Positions 47,104 through 59,644 of a stretch of 64,000 nt of DNA are shown in pieces. The stretch comes from Chamaea fasciata (lineage: Eukaryota > Chordata > Aves > Passeriformes > Sylviidae). The stretch covers positions 49,565,563 through 49,629,562 of the forward strand of contig JARCOQ010000005.1 in NCBI GenBank assembly GCA_029207755.1. Reading direction: 5' to 3'. Under the pieces are notes generated by a model. It had not been told where the DNA came from. It did no database searches and saw only the letters and a list, made by a program, of their open reading frames with translations. Position numbers and translations under genes: made by a program. How positions within the stretch are numbered: the stretch's first letter is position 1; each line of letters begins with the position of its first letter.

Positions 47104-50100
47104 GGTGTCTTCACGCCCTCAAGCTTTTCTCCATCCTTTTTTTTTGACCCTAATTGCTCCTCCACTCGCCGTGATGCTTTTGGTTGCATGAGATAGGGGC
47201 TGCCTGGGTCACAGGAGCAGCCCAGGGAAGCAGGAGGCACGGAAGGAAAAGCGGAGGGCAACAGGCAGAAGCCATTTCCAAAGCGCTTTCCGTCTTGAAT
47301 GCTGCCAAGACAAAGCACACCCTGTGCTTTCTGGATGGAGCTCGAGCACCTCAGCAATGAGCCGAATGTTTAGGCTGCAGACACCGGGGCTTGCTATCCC
47401 TGCTTCTCCTTTGCCTCGGTGTATTTTACACAAGCAGGCAATGAACGCAACCAGGTGCCTACAACCAGAAGCAGGCACGGCAACAGTTCAGCCACATCCA
47501 ATTTAACCTCAGCGGAGAAGGAGAAGCGCTAAAGCAGCAGCGAGTACCGCAAAACCACCGCATCAGGGGGAACGCCAAACATGTCTTTGGTGATTTCTAC
47601 TGCTGGGACACGGTCACACTTGTCTGTGCGGTGCAACCACCAAGGGTTTCTATCCTCCTCTCCCGAAAAAACGAGTGCTACGCTTTGGTTTTGCCCGGCA
47701 CTGAGAGGCTGCGCTGGTAGCTTGCCGAGCTTCCCTAGCTCGCCGCAGTTCACGCGCCTTACGTAGATGACGCAGCAGAGGCTATTCAGGAAAGTTAGCG
47801 TAGGTTACGCAATCGACGTAAATCGCCTCGGCTGCCCAAGTTCCCTGGCGGATCGGGATTGCTGGTGCCCAGGGCAACTGTTTTTTTTCCTAAGGTTCAA
47901 AGCAAGAAGCTAGAGGAGGAAGTTCTGCTAAAAAATCCAAACATCAGCGGAGCTGGCAGACTTAGACCAAAAGCAGAAAAAGCTGAAAAGATGCTCGGTG
48001 TTCCAAGCTGCACACTTCGATTTTCAAGCAGAGAAAGAAGGACAAAAAAGAAAAAAAATATTCTTAGCACCCTGATGAAACATTCACTACCAACTACAGA
48101 TACTGGGAGGCTGAAAGTCAGAAGATGGCTTTAACATCCCTTTTCTTCACGGGCTTAACGGTCATTTTCTTGGACAACACCTCATCTAAGCTTTAAGGCC
48201 TTAGCAGAAGTTTTACCATCTTTCCCATTCACTTTCTATAAAATTCCTCTTAGTGGGCAATGAAGGAAATCAGTCATATTTCATATCTGCCAATCATAGA
48301 ATCACCTCTTTCTTCTAGAGAAAGAAAACCAAACCAAAACCAAACCGAACCAAAAAACCCCAACAAAACAACAACAACAAACCACAGAAGAAAGCAGACA
48401 AAAAAACCAAACCAACAGGTTTCTGAAACTTGCTTTGAAAGAGAAAAGCTGGATTCCAAGACTAACTGTGAAGCATCCTCCTTTGACTAGAAATGGGATT
48501 TCCCACCCCAGGACACAGCAGTGCCCAGGGTAGCCCCCGAACCCTGCAGAGCCCAGCTCTGCTGAGGTGGGGAGCAGCTTTGGTCTCTTCTTCCAGGCAG
48601 CCTGGAGCAAGCACAAACAGCAGCAGACAAAGCTCACCCAAGCCCCTGGCTTCATGACCTCCTAGGCAGAGCAACAGCAGTCATGAATATTTAATCCAAA
48701 TATACTCTGTTGATTTATCAACGAGTCTTTTTGGCATGACTTGAAACCTACACAATTAAATATAGTAGAGAGGATGTAGAAAGGAGTGAAATTTCAGGTC
48801 CACAATACCTTCCTTCGGTTTTGCTAGGGCTACGCAAGAAAACAGCCACAGGAAGATAGAAGATGATCTATTAAATCAAGACCAACTTTTTTGGTGAACA
48901 TCTTGTACACAAGAAGAGAGTTTTAACGGGGATGCCTGCTCCTTGCAAAGCACCTACATTTTATTTTAGACAAGAAGGAATACGGAGGAGATACAGTCAC
49001 ATTCTACTTTTACTGCAGCTGAATGAGCAGCGGTCTCAGTGTTCACTGAAGAATGAGAATTGGCATTGGTTTGAAACACTCAATGAAGATGTCAATGGCA
49101 TTTGCTTTTCTAAAGAACTTCTTCTGCCCGTGTAAGATTTTTCTTTAAAGTGCATTTTAGGAAAAAGAAGAGTAATAATAATAATTAAAAAAAACCAAAA
49201 ATCAGTAAGACCCCAAAATCCACGAGAAGTATTTTTGGAGCTGCCATCAACAATCCATAGCCTTAAGTCCAGCCACAGAACAGAAGCAGCTCCAGTGACT
49301 CAGCCACGTCACGTGAGTTCCAGTAGCCTCGAATGCACTGAAGGCATTGTGTCTTGCTTCATTGGGTACTATGTTGCACTGTACGGAAGTCTATCAAAGC
49401 CAGCTGAATGAAATGAACAATTATTTCTATTTCAAGAAGGAAAAGCACTTGACCAGGAAATACAGAAGAAGACTGGACAGAGATTGGCAAATAAGGCAAG
49501 ACTGCAGCACCCCTTGCTAAAACACCAAATGAACACCTGCAAAACACAGAAAAAAGTCTGCCTTCTTCTTTTATCGTCGCTAAAGTGGACAGTCTACCTG
49601 CTTCCTGGGTCCAAACATAGTTCAAACTGCAAATTGTTCGTTTGTTTCAACTGCACGGTGAAGAATCCTCACCAAACCATGCCCTGCTCCATTTATGATC
49701 AACGTATTCTTGTTCGGCTTCTTGGGAAAGTTTCCAAGGAGATTTTCATCATATTGGTCGTGATGAAATACTAAAGAAACCACCCAGGAATCGCATTTTC
49801 TAACGACAGAACTGCTCCTGACATCTGTAGCAAAATTTCATTTGCTTTTCTTTGTCCTCTAACGCACCCATTAATATTGGTCACTTAACAACACTGAGCT
49901 CTCTTCACTTGCACTTGCACTTTCGGTTTCTTTTTTTTCCAGCTTGATGCTGCCTCAGAAACGATGTCTGCAGGAGCTGCACGTTAGACAGGCACGTCAG
50001 CTCTTCAGAAAGTGGAGGCTGTAAGGATTAAAAGGGACTCTCTCAAGTGGAAGGCAGGATTCTGGCTTGCAGGGCTGCTGTCCATGCTCAGAAGGACAGC

Positions 50101-50150
50101 AGCAAGGTAACACTCAGCTGTTCTTAAGGTAAAATTCAAGCTTCCTGCCT
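47002..50150 (+). repeat. Unit 16, main-type copy, long poly(A)
   Basis: The poly(A) is 47054-47101 (48 nt), the same length as in unit 13. The CpG core is 47709-47859 and the candidate exon 49943-50106. Alleles are C at the CAACC site, CTCACCAAACC and TTCATTTGC near 49838; the last differs from unit 13 and matches units 1, 12 and 15. Confidence 0.97.
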
Positions 50151-50200
50151 TAGAAAGAAGGCTAAGTTTTTACCTCAGCTCTACCCTCTCCAAGTTCTAG

Positions 50201-50235
<35 letters not shown>

Positions 50236-53200
50236 GGTGTCTTCACGCCCTCAAGCTTTTCTCCATCCTTTTTTTTTGACCCTAATTGCTCCTCCACTCG
50301 CCGTGATGCTTTTGGTTGCATGAGATAGGGGCTGCCTGGGTCACAGGAGCAGCCCAGGGAAGCAGGAGGCACGGAAGGAAAAGCGGAGGGCAACAGGCAG
50401 AAGCCATTTCCAAAGCGCTTTCCGTCTTGAATGCTGCCAAGACAAAGCACACCCTGTGCTTTCTGGATGGAGCTCGAGCACCTCAGCAATGAGCCGAATG
50501 TTTAGGCTGCAGACACCGGGGCTTGCTATCCCTGCTTCTCCTTTGCCTCGGTGTATTTTACACAAGCAGGCAATGAAAGCAACCAGGTGCCTACAACCAG
50601 AAGCAGGCACGGCAACAGTTCAGCCACATCCAATTTAACCTCAGCGGAGAAGGAGAAGCGCTAAAGCAGCAGCGAGTACCGCAAAACCACCGCATCAGGG
50701 GGAACGCCAAACATGTCTTTGGTGATTTCTACTGCTGGGACACGGTCACACTTGTCTGTGCGGTGCAACCACCAAGGGTTTCTATCCTCCTCTCCCGAAA
50801 AAACGAGTGCTACGCTTTGGTTTTGCCCGGCACTGAGAGGCTGCGCTGGTAGCTTGCCGAGCTTCCCTAGCTCGCCGCAGTTCACGCGCCTTACGTAGAT
50901 GACGCAGCAGAGGCTATTCAGGAAAGTTAGCGTAGGTTACGCAATCGACGTAAATCGCCTCGGCTGCCCAAGTTCCCTGGCGGATCGGGATTGCTGGTGC
51001 CCAGGGCAACTGTTTTTTTTCCTAAGGTTCAAAGCAAGAAGCTAGAGGAGGAAGTTCTGCTAAAAAATCCAAACATCAGCGGAGCTGGCAGACTTAGACC
51101 AAAAGCAGAAAAAGCTGAAAAGATGCTCGGTGTTCCAAGCTGCACACTTCGATTTTCAAGCAGAGAAAGAAGGACAAAAAAGAAAAAAAATATTCTTAGC
51201 ACCCTGATGAAACATTCACTACCAACTACAGATACTGGGAGGCTGAAAGTCAGAAGATGGCTTTAACATCCCTTTTCTTCACGGGCTTAACGGTCATTTT
51301 CTTGGACAACACCTCATCTAAGCTTTAAGGCCTTAGCAGAAGTTTTACCATCTTTCCCATTCACTTTCTATAAAATTCCTCTTAGTGGGCAATGAAGGAA
51401 ATCAGTCATATTTCATATCTGCCAATCATAGAATCACCTCTTTCTTCTAGAGAAAGAAAACCAAACCAAAACCAAACCGAACCAAAAAACCCCAACAAAA
51501 CAACAACAACAAACCACAGAAGAAAGCAGACAAAAAAACCAAACCAACAGGTTTCTGAAACTTGCTTTGAAAGAGAAAAGCTGGATTCCAAGACTAACTG
51601 TGAAGCATCCTCCTTTGACTAGAAATGGGATTTCCCACCCCAGGACACAGCAGTGCCCGGGGTAGCCCCCGAACCCTGCAGAGCCCAGCTCTGCTGAGGT
51701 GGGGAGCAGCTTTGGTCTCTTCTTCCAGGCAGCCTGGAGCAAGCACAAACAGCAGCAGACAAAGCTCACCCAAGCCCCTGGCTTCATGACCTCCTAGGCA
51801 GAGCAACAGCAGTCATGAATATTTAATCCAAATATACTCTGTTGATTTATCAACGAGTCTTTTTGGCATGACTTGAAACCTACACAATTAAATATAGTAG
51901 AGAGGATGTAGAAAGGAGTGAAATTTCAGGTCCACAATACCTTCCTTCGGTTTTGCTAGGGCTACGCAAGAAAACAGCCACAGGAAGATAGAAGATGATC
52001 TATTAAATCAAGACCAACTTTTTTGGTGAACATCTTGTACACAAGAAGAGAGTTTTAACGGGGATGCCTGCTCCTTGCAAAGCACCTACATTTTATTTTA
52101 GACAAGAAGGAATACGGAGGAGATACAGTCACATTCTACTTTTACTGCAGCTGAATGAGCAGCGGTCTCAGTGTTCACTGAAGAATGAGAATTGGCATTG
52201 GTTTGAAACACTCAATGAAGATGTCAATGGCATTTGCTTTTCTAAAGAACTTCTTCTGCCCGTGTAAGATTTTTCTTTAAAGTGCATTTTAGGAAAAAGA
52301 AGAGTAATAATAATAATTAAAAAAAACCAAAAATCAGTAAGACCCCAAAATCCACGAGAAGTATTTTTGGAGCTGCCATCAACAATCCATAGCCTTAAGT
52401 CCAGCCACAGAACAGAAGCAGCTCCAGTGACTCAGCCACGTCACGTGAGTTCCAGTAGCCTCGAATGCACTGAAGGCATTGTGTCTTGCTTCATTGGGTA
52501 CTATGTTGCACTGTACGGAAGTCTATCAAAGCCAGCTGAATGAAATGAACAATTATTTCTATTTCAAGAAGGAAAAGCACTTGACCAGGAAATACAGAAG
52601 AAGACTGGACAGAGATTGGCAAATAAGGCAAGACTGCAGCACCCCTTGCTAAAACACCAAATGAACACCTGCAAAACACAGAAAAAAGTCTGCCTTCTTC
52701 TTTTATCGTCACTAAAGTGGACAGTCTACCTGCTTCCTGGGTCCAAACATAGTTCAAACTGCAAATTGTTCGTTTGTTTCAACTGCACGGTGAAGAATCC
52801 TCAGCAAACCATGCCCTGCTCCATTTATGATCAACGTATTCTTGTTCGGCTTCTTGGGAAAGTTTCCAAGGAGATTTTCATCATATTGGTCGTGATGAAA
52901 TACTAAAGAAACCACCCAGGAATCGCATTTTCTAACGACAGAACTGCTCCTGACATCTGTAGCAAAATTTAATTTGCTTTTCTTTGTCCTCTAACGCACC
53001 CATTAATATTGGTCACTTAACAACACTGAGCTCTCTTCACTTGCACTTGCACTTTCGGTTTCTTTTTTTTCCAGCTTGATGCTGCCTCAGAAACGATGTC
53101 TGCAGGAGCTGCACGTTAGACAGGCACGTCAGCTCTTCAGAAAGTGGAGGCTGTAAGGATTAAAAGGGACTCTCTCAAGTGGAAGGCAGGATTCTGGCTT

Positions 53201-53282
53201 GCAGGGCTGCTGTCCATGCTCAGAAGGACAGCAGCAAGGTAACACTCAGCTGTTCTTAAGGTAAAATTCAAGCTTCCTGCCT
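50151..53282 (+). repeat. Unit 17, main-type copy
   Basis: The poly(A) is 50203-50233 (31 nt, the same as unit 14), the CpG core 50841-50991 and the candidate exon 53075-53238. Private changes are AATGAAAGCAACC near 50573 and TGCCCGGGGTAG near 51655. It carries TCACTAAAG near 52709 and CTCAGCAAACC. Confidence 0.97.
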
Positions 53283-56200
53283 TAGAAAGAAGGCTAAGTT
53301 TTTACCTCAGCTCTACCCTCTCCAAGTTCTAGGCAAAAAAAAAAAAAAAAAAAAAAAAAAAAGTGGTGTCTTCACGCCCTCAAGCTTTTCTCCATCCTTT
53401 TTTTTTGACCCTAATTGCTCCTCCACTCGCCGTGATGCTTTTGGTTGCATGAGATAGGGGCTGCCTGGGTCACAGGAGCAGCCCAGGGAAGCAGGAGGCA
53501 CGGAAGGAAAAGCGGAGGGCAACAGGCAGAAGCCATTTCCAAAGCGCTTTCCGTCTTGAATGCTGCCAAGACAAAGCACACCCTGTGCTTTCTGGATGGA
53601 GCTCGAGCACCTCAGCAATGAGCCGAATGTTTAGGCTGCAGACACCGGGGCTTGCTATCCCTGCTTCTCCTTTGCCTCGGTGTATTTTACACAAGCAGGC
53701 AATGAACGCAACCAGGTGCCTACAACCAGAAGCAGGCACGGCAACAGTTCAGCCACATCCAATTTAACCTCAGCGGAGAAGGAGAAGCGCTAAAGCAGCA
53801 GCGAGTACCGCAAAACCACCGCATCAGGGGGAACGCCAAACATGTCTTTGGTGATTTCTACTGCTGGGACACGGTCACACTTGTCTGTGCGGTGCAACCA
53901 CCAAGGGTTTCTATCCTCCTCTCCCGAAAAAACGAGTGCTACGCTTTGGTTTTGCCCGGCACTGAGAGGCTGCGCTGGTAGCTTGCCGAGCTTCCCTAGC
54001 TCGCCGCAGTTCACGCGCCTTACGTAGATGACGCAGCAGAGGCTATTCAGGAAAGTTAGCGTAGGTTACGCAATCGACGTAAATCGCCTCGGCTGCCCAA
54101 GTTCCCTGGCGGATCGGGATTGCTGGTGCCCAGGGCAACTGTTTTTTTTCCTAAGGTTCAAAGCAAGAAGCTAGAGGAGGAAGTTCTGCTAAAAAATCCA
54201 AACATCAGCGGAGCTGGCAGACTTAGACCAAAAGCAGAAAAAGCTGAAAAGATGCTCGGTGTTCCAAGCTGCACACTTCGATTTTCAAGCAGAGAAAGAA
54301 GGACAAAAAAGAAAAAAAATATTCTTAGCACCCTGATGAAACATTCACTACCAACTACAGATACTGGGAGGCTGAAAGTCAGAAGATGGCTTTAACATCC
54401 CTTTTCTTCACGGGCTTAACGGTCATTTTCTTGGACAACACCTCATCTAAGCTTTAAGGCCTTAGCAGAAGTTTTACCATCTTTCCCATTCACTTTCTAT
54501 AAAATTCCTCTTAGTGGGCAATGAAGGAAATCAGTCATATTTCATATCTGCCAATCATAGAATCACCTCTTTCTTCTAGAGAAAGAAAACCAAACCAAAA
54601 CCAAACCGAACCAAAAAACCCCAACAAAACAACAACAACAAACCACAGAAGAAAGCAGACAAAAAAACCAAACCAACAGGTTTCTGAAACTTGCTTTGAA
54701 AGAGAAAAGCTGGATTCCAAGACTAACTGTGAAGCATCCTCCTTTGACTAGAAATGGGATTTCCCACCCCAGGACACAGCAGTGCCCAGGGTAGCCCCCG
54801 AACCCTGCAGAGCCCAGCTCTGCTGAGGTGGGGAGCAGCTTTGGTCTCTTCTTCCAGGCAGCCTGGAGCAAGCACAAACAGCAGCAGACAAAGCTCACCC
54901 AAGCCCCTGGCTTCATGACCTCCTAGGCAGAGCAACAGCAGTCATGAATATTTAATCCAAATATACTCTGTTGATTTATCAACGAGTCTTTTTGGCATGA
55001 CTTGAAACCTACACAATTAAATATAGTAGAGAGGATGTAGAAAGGAGTGAAATTTCAGGTCCACAATACCTTCCTTCGGTTTTGCTAGGGCTACGCAAGA
55101 AAACAGCCACAGGAAGATAGAAGATGATCTATTAAATCAAGACCAACTTTTTTGGTGAACATCTTGTACACAAGAAGAGAGTTTTAACGGGGATGCCTGC
55201 TCCTTGCAAAGCACCTACATTTTATTTTAGACAAGAAGGAATACGGAGGAGATACAGTCACATTCTACTTTTACTGCAGCTGAATGAGCAGCGGTCTCAG
55301 TGTTCACTGAAGAATGAGAATTGGCATTGGTTTGAAACACTCAATGAAGATGTCAATGGCATTTGCTTTTCTAAAGAACTTCTTCTGCCCGTGTAAGATT
55401 TTTCTTTAAAGTGCATTTTAGGAAAAAGAAGAGTAATAATAATAATTAAAAAAAACCAAAAATCAGTAAGACCCCAAAATCCACGAGAAGTATTTTTGGA
55501 GCTGCCATCAACAATCCATAGCCTTAAGTCCAGCCACAGAACAGAAGCAGCTCCAGTGACTCAGCCACGTCACGTGAGTTCCAGTAGCCTCGAATGCACT
55601 GAAGGCATTGTGTCTTGCTTCATTGGGTACTATGTTGCACTGTACGGAAGTCTATCAAAGCCAGCTGAATGAAATGAACAATTATTTCTATTTCAAGAAG
55701 GAAAAGCACTTGACCAGGAAATACAGAAGAAGAGTGGACAGAGATTGGCAAATAAGGCAAGACTGCAGCACCCCTTGCTAAAACACCAAATGAACACCTG
55801 CAAAACACAGAAAAAAGTCTGCCTTCTTCTTTTATCGTCGCTAAAGTGGACAGTCTACCTGCTTCCTGGGTCCAAACATAGTTCAAACTGCAAATTGTTC
55901 GTTTGTTTCAACTGCACGGTGAAGAATCCTCACCAAACCATGCCCTGCTCCATTTATGATCAACGTATTCTTGTTCGGCTTCTTGGGAAAGTTTCCAAGG
56001 AGATTTTCATCATATTGGTCGTGATGAAATACTAAAGAAACCACCCAGGAATCGCATTTTCTAACGACAGAACTGCTCCTGACATCTGTAGCAAAATTTA
56101 ATTCGCTTTTCTTTGTCCTCTAACGCACCCATTAATATTGGTCACTTAACAACACTGAGCTCTCTTCACTTGCACTTGCACTTTCGGTTTCTTTTTTTTC

Positions 56201-56411
56201 CAGCTTGATGCTGCCTCAGAAACGATGTCTGCAGGAGCTGCACGTTAGACAGGCACGTCAGCTCTTCAGAAAGTGGAGGCTGTAAGGATTAAAAGGGACT
56301 CTCTCAAGTGGAAGGCAGGATTCTGGCTTGCAGGGCTGCTGTCCATGCTCAGAAGGACAGCAGCAAGGTAACACTCAGCTGTTCTTAAGGTAAAATTCAA
56401 GCTTCCTGCCT
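53283..56411 (+). repeat. Unit 18, main-type copy sharing AGAAGAGTGG with unit 19
   Basis: The poly(A) is 53335-53362 (28 nt), the CpG core 53970-54120 and the candidate exon 56204-56367. The change AGAAGACTGG to AGAAGAGTGG near 55731 is shared only with unit 19, which suggests the two copies descend from one duplication. It has CTCACCAAACC and AATTCGC. Confidence 0.97.
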
Positions 56412-56461
56412 TAGAAAGAAGGCTAAGTTTTTACCTCAGCTCTACCCTCTCCAAGTTCTAG

Positions 56462-56505
<44 letters not shown>

Positions 56506-59500
56506 GGTGTCTTCACGCCCTCAAGCTTTTCTCCATCCTTTTTTTTTGACCCTAATTGCTCCTCCACTCGCCGTGATGCTTTTGGTTGCATGAGATAGGG
56601 GCTGCCTGGGTCACAGGAGCAGCCCAGGGAAGCAGGAGGCACGGAAGGAAAAGCGGAGGGCAACAGGCAGAAGCCATTTCCAAAGCGCTTTCCGTGTTGA
56701 ATGCTGCCAAGACAAAGCACACCCTGTGCTTTCTGGATGGAGCTCGAGCACCTCAGCAATGAGCCGAATGTTTAGGCTGCAGACACCGGGGCTTGCTATC
56801 CCTGCTTCTCCTTTGCCTCGGTGTATTTTACGCAAGCAGGCAATGAACGCAACCAGGTGCCTACAACCAGAAGCAGGCACGGCAACAGTTCAGCCACATC
56901 CAATTTAACCTCAGCGGAGAAGGAGAAGCGCTAAAGCAGCAGCGAGTACCGCAAAACCACCGCATCAGGGGGAACGCCAAACATGTCTTTGGTGATTTCT
57001 ACTGCTGGGACACGGTCACACTTGTCTGTGCGGTGCAACCACCAAGGGTTTCTATCCTCCTCTCCCGAAAAAACGAGTGCTACGCTTTGGTTTTGCCCGG
57101 CACTGAGAGGCTGCGCTGGTAGCTTGCCGAGCTTCCCTAGCTCGCCGCAGTTCACGCGCCTTACGTAGATGACGCAGCAGAGGCTATTCAGGAAAGTTAG
57201 CGTAGGTTACGCAATCGACGTAAATCGCCTCGGCTGCCCAAGTTCCCTGGCGGATCGGGATTGCTGGTGCCCAGGGCAACTGTTTTTTTTCCTAAGGTTC
57301 AAAGCAAGAAGCTAGAGGAGGAAGTTCTGCTAAAAAATCCAAACATCAGCGGAGCTGGCAGACTTAGACCAAAAGCAGAAAAAGCTGAAAAGATGCTCGG
57401 TGTTCCAAGCTGCACACTTCGATTTTCAAGCAGAGAAAGAAGGACAAAAAAGAAAAAAAATATTCTTAGCACCCTGATGAAACATTCACTACCAACTACA
57501 GATACTGGGAGGCTGAAAGTCAGAAGATGGCTTTAACATCCCTTTTCTTCACGGGCTTAACGGTCATTTTCTTGGACAACACCTCATCTAAGCTTTAAGG
57601 CCTTAGCAGAAGTTTTACCATCTTTCCCATTCACTTTCTATAAAATTCCTCTTAGTGGGCAATGAAGGAAATCAGTCCTATTTCATATCTGCCAATCATA
57701 GAATCACCTCTTTCTTCTAGAGAAAGAAAACCAAACCAAAACCAAACCGAACCAAAAAACCCCAACAAAACAACAACAACAAACCACAGAAGAAAGCAGA
57801 CAAAAAAACCAAACCAACAGGTTTCTGAAACTTGCTTTGAAAGAGAAAAGCTGGATTCCAAGACTAACTGTGAAGCATCCTCCTTTGACTAGAAATGGGA
57901 TTTCCCACCCCAGGACACAGCAGTGCCCAGGGTAGCCCCCGAACCCTGCAGAGCCCAGCTCTGCTGAGGTGGGGAGCAGCTTTGGTCTCTTCTTCCAGGC
58001 AGCCTGGAGCAAGCACAAACAGCAGCAGACAAAGCTCACCCAAGCCCCTGGCTTCATGACCTCCTAGGCAGAGCAACAGCAGTCATGAATATTTAATCCA
58101 AATATACTCTGTTGATTTATCAACGAGTCTTTTTGGCATGACTTGAAACCTACACAATTAAATATAGTAGAGAGGATGTAGAAAGGAGTGAAATTTCAGG
58201 TCCACAATACCTTCCTTCGGTTTTGCTAGGGCTACGCAAGAAAACAGCCACAGGAAGATAGAAGATGATCTATTAAATCAAGACCAACTTTTTTGGTGAA
58301 CATCTTGTACACAAGAAGAGAGTTTTAACGGGGATGCCTGCTCCTTGCAAAGCACCTACATTTTATTTTAGACAAGAAGGAATACGGAGGAGATACAGTC
58401 ACATTCTACTTTTACTGCAGCTGAATGAGCAGCGGTCTCAGTGTTCACTGAAGAATGAGAATTGGCATTGGTTTGAAACACTCAATGAAGATGTCAATGG
58501 CATTTGCTTTTCTAAAGAACTTCTTCTGCCCGTGTAAGATTTTTCTTTAAAGTGCATTTTAGGAAAAAGAAGAGTAATAATAATAATTAAAAAAAAACAA
58601 AAATCAGTAAGACCCCAAAATCCACGAGAAGTATTTTTGGAGCTGCCATCAACAATCCATAGCCTTAAGTCCAGCCACAGAACAGAAGCAGCTCCAGTGA
58701 CTCAGCCACGTCACGTGAGTTCCAGTAGCCTCGAATGCACTGAAGGCATTGTGTCTTGCTTCATTGGGTACTATGTTGCACTGTACGGAAGTCTATCAAA
58801 GCCAGCTGAATGAAATGAACAATTATTTCTATTTCAAGAAGGAAAAGCACTTGACCAGGAAATACAGAAGAAGAGTGGACAGAGATTGGCAAATAAGGCA
58901 AGACTGCAGCACCCCTTGCTAAAACACCAAATGAACACCTGCAAAACACAGAAAAAAGTCTGCCTTCTTCTTTTATCGTCGCTAAAGTGGACAGTCTACC
59001 TGCTTCCTGGGTCCAAACATAGTTCAAACTGCAAATTGTTCGTTTGTTTCAACTGCACGGTGAAGAATCCTCACCAAACCATGCCCTGCTCCATTTATGA
59101 TCAACGTATTCTTGTTCGGCTTCTTGGGAAAGTTTCCAAGGAGATTTTCATCATATTGGTCGTGATGAAATACTAAAGAAACCACCCAGGAATCGCATTT
59201 TCTAACGACAGAACTGCTCCTGACATCTGTAGCAAAATTTAATTCGCTTTTCTTTGTCCTCTAACGCACCCATTAATATTGGTCACTTAACAACACTGAG
59301 CTCTCTTCACTTGCACTTGCACTTTCGGTTTCTTTTTTTTCCAGCTTGATGCTGCCTCAGAAACGATGTCTGCAGGAGCTGCACGTTAGACAGGCACGTC
59401 AGCTCTTCAGAAAGTGGAGGCTGTAAGGATTAAAAGGGACTCTCTCAAGTGGAAGGCAGGATTCTGGCTTGCAGGGCTGCTGTCCATGCTCAGAAGGACA

Positions 59501-59552
59501 GCAGCAAGGTAACACTCAGCTGTTCTTAAGGTAAAATTCAAGCTTCCTGCCT
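56412..59552 (+). repeat. Unit 19, main-type copy with several private changes
   Basis: The poly(A) is 56464-56503 (40 nt), the CpG core 57111-57261 and the candidate exon 59345-59508. Private changes are CCGTGTTGAATG near 56692, TTTTACGCAAGC near 56827 (which creates a CpG) and AAAAACAAAAATC instead of AAAACCAAAAATC near 58597. It shares AGAAGAGTGG with unit 18 and CAGTCCTATT with units 1, 2 and 14. Confidence 0.97.
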
Positions 59553-59603
59553 TAGAAAGAAGGCTAAGTTTTTACCTCAGCTCTACCCTCTCCAAGTTCT
59601 AGG

Positions 59604-59644
<41 letters not shown>

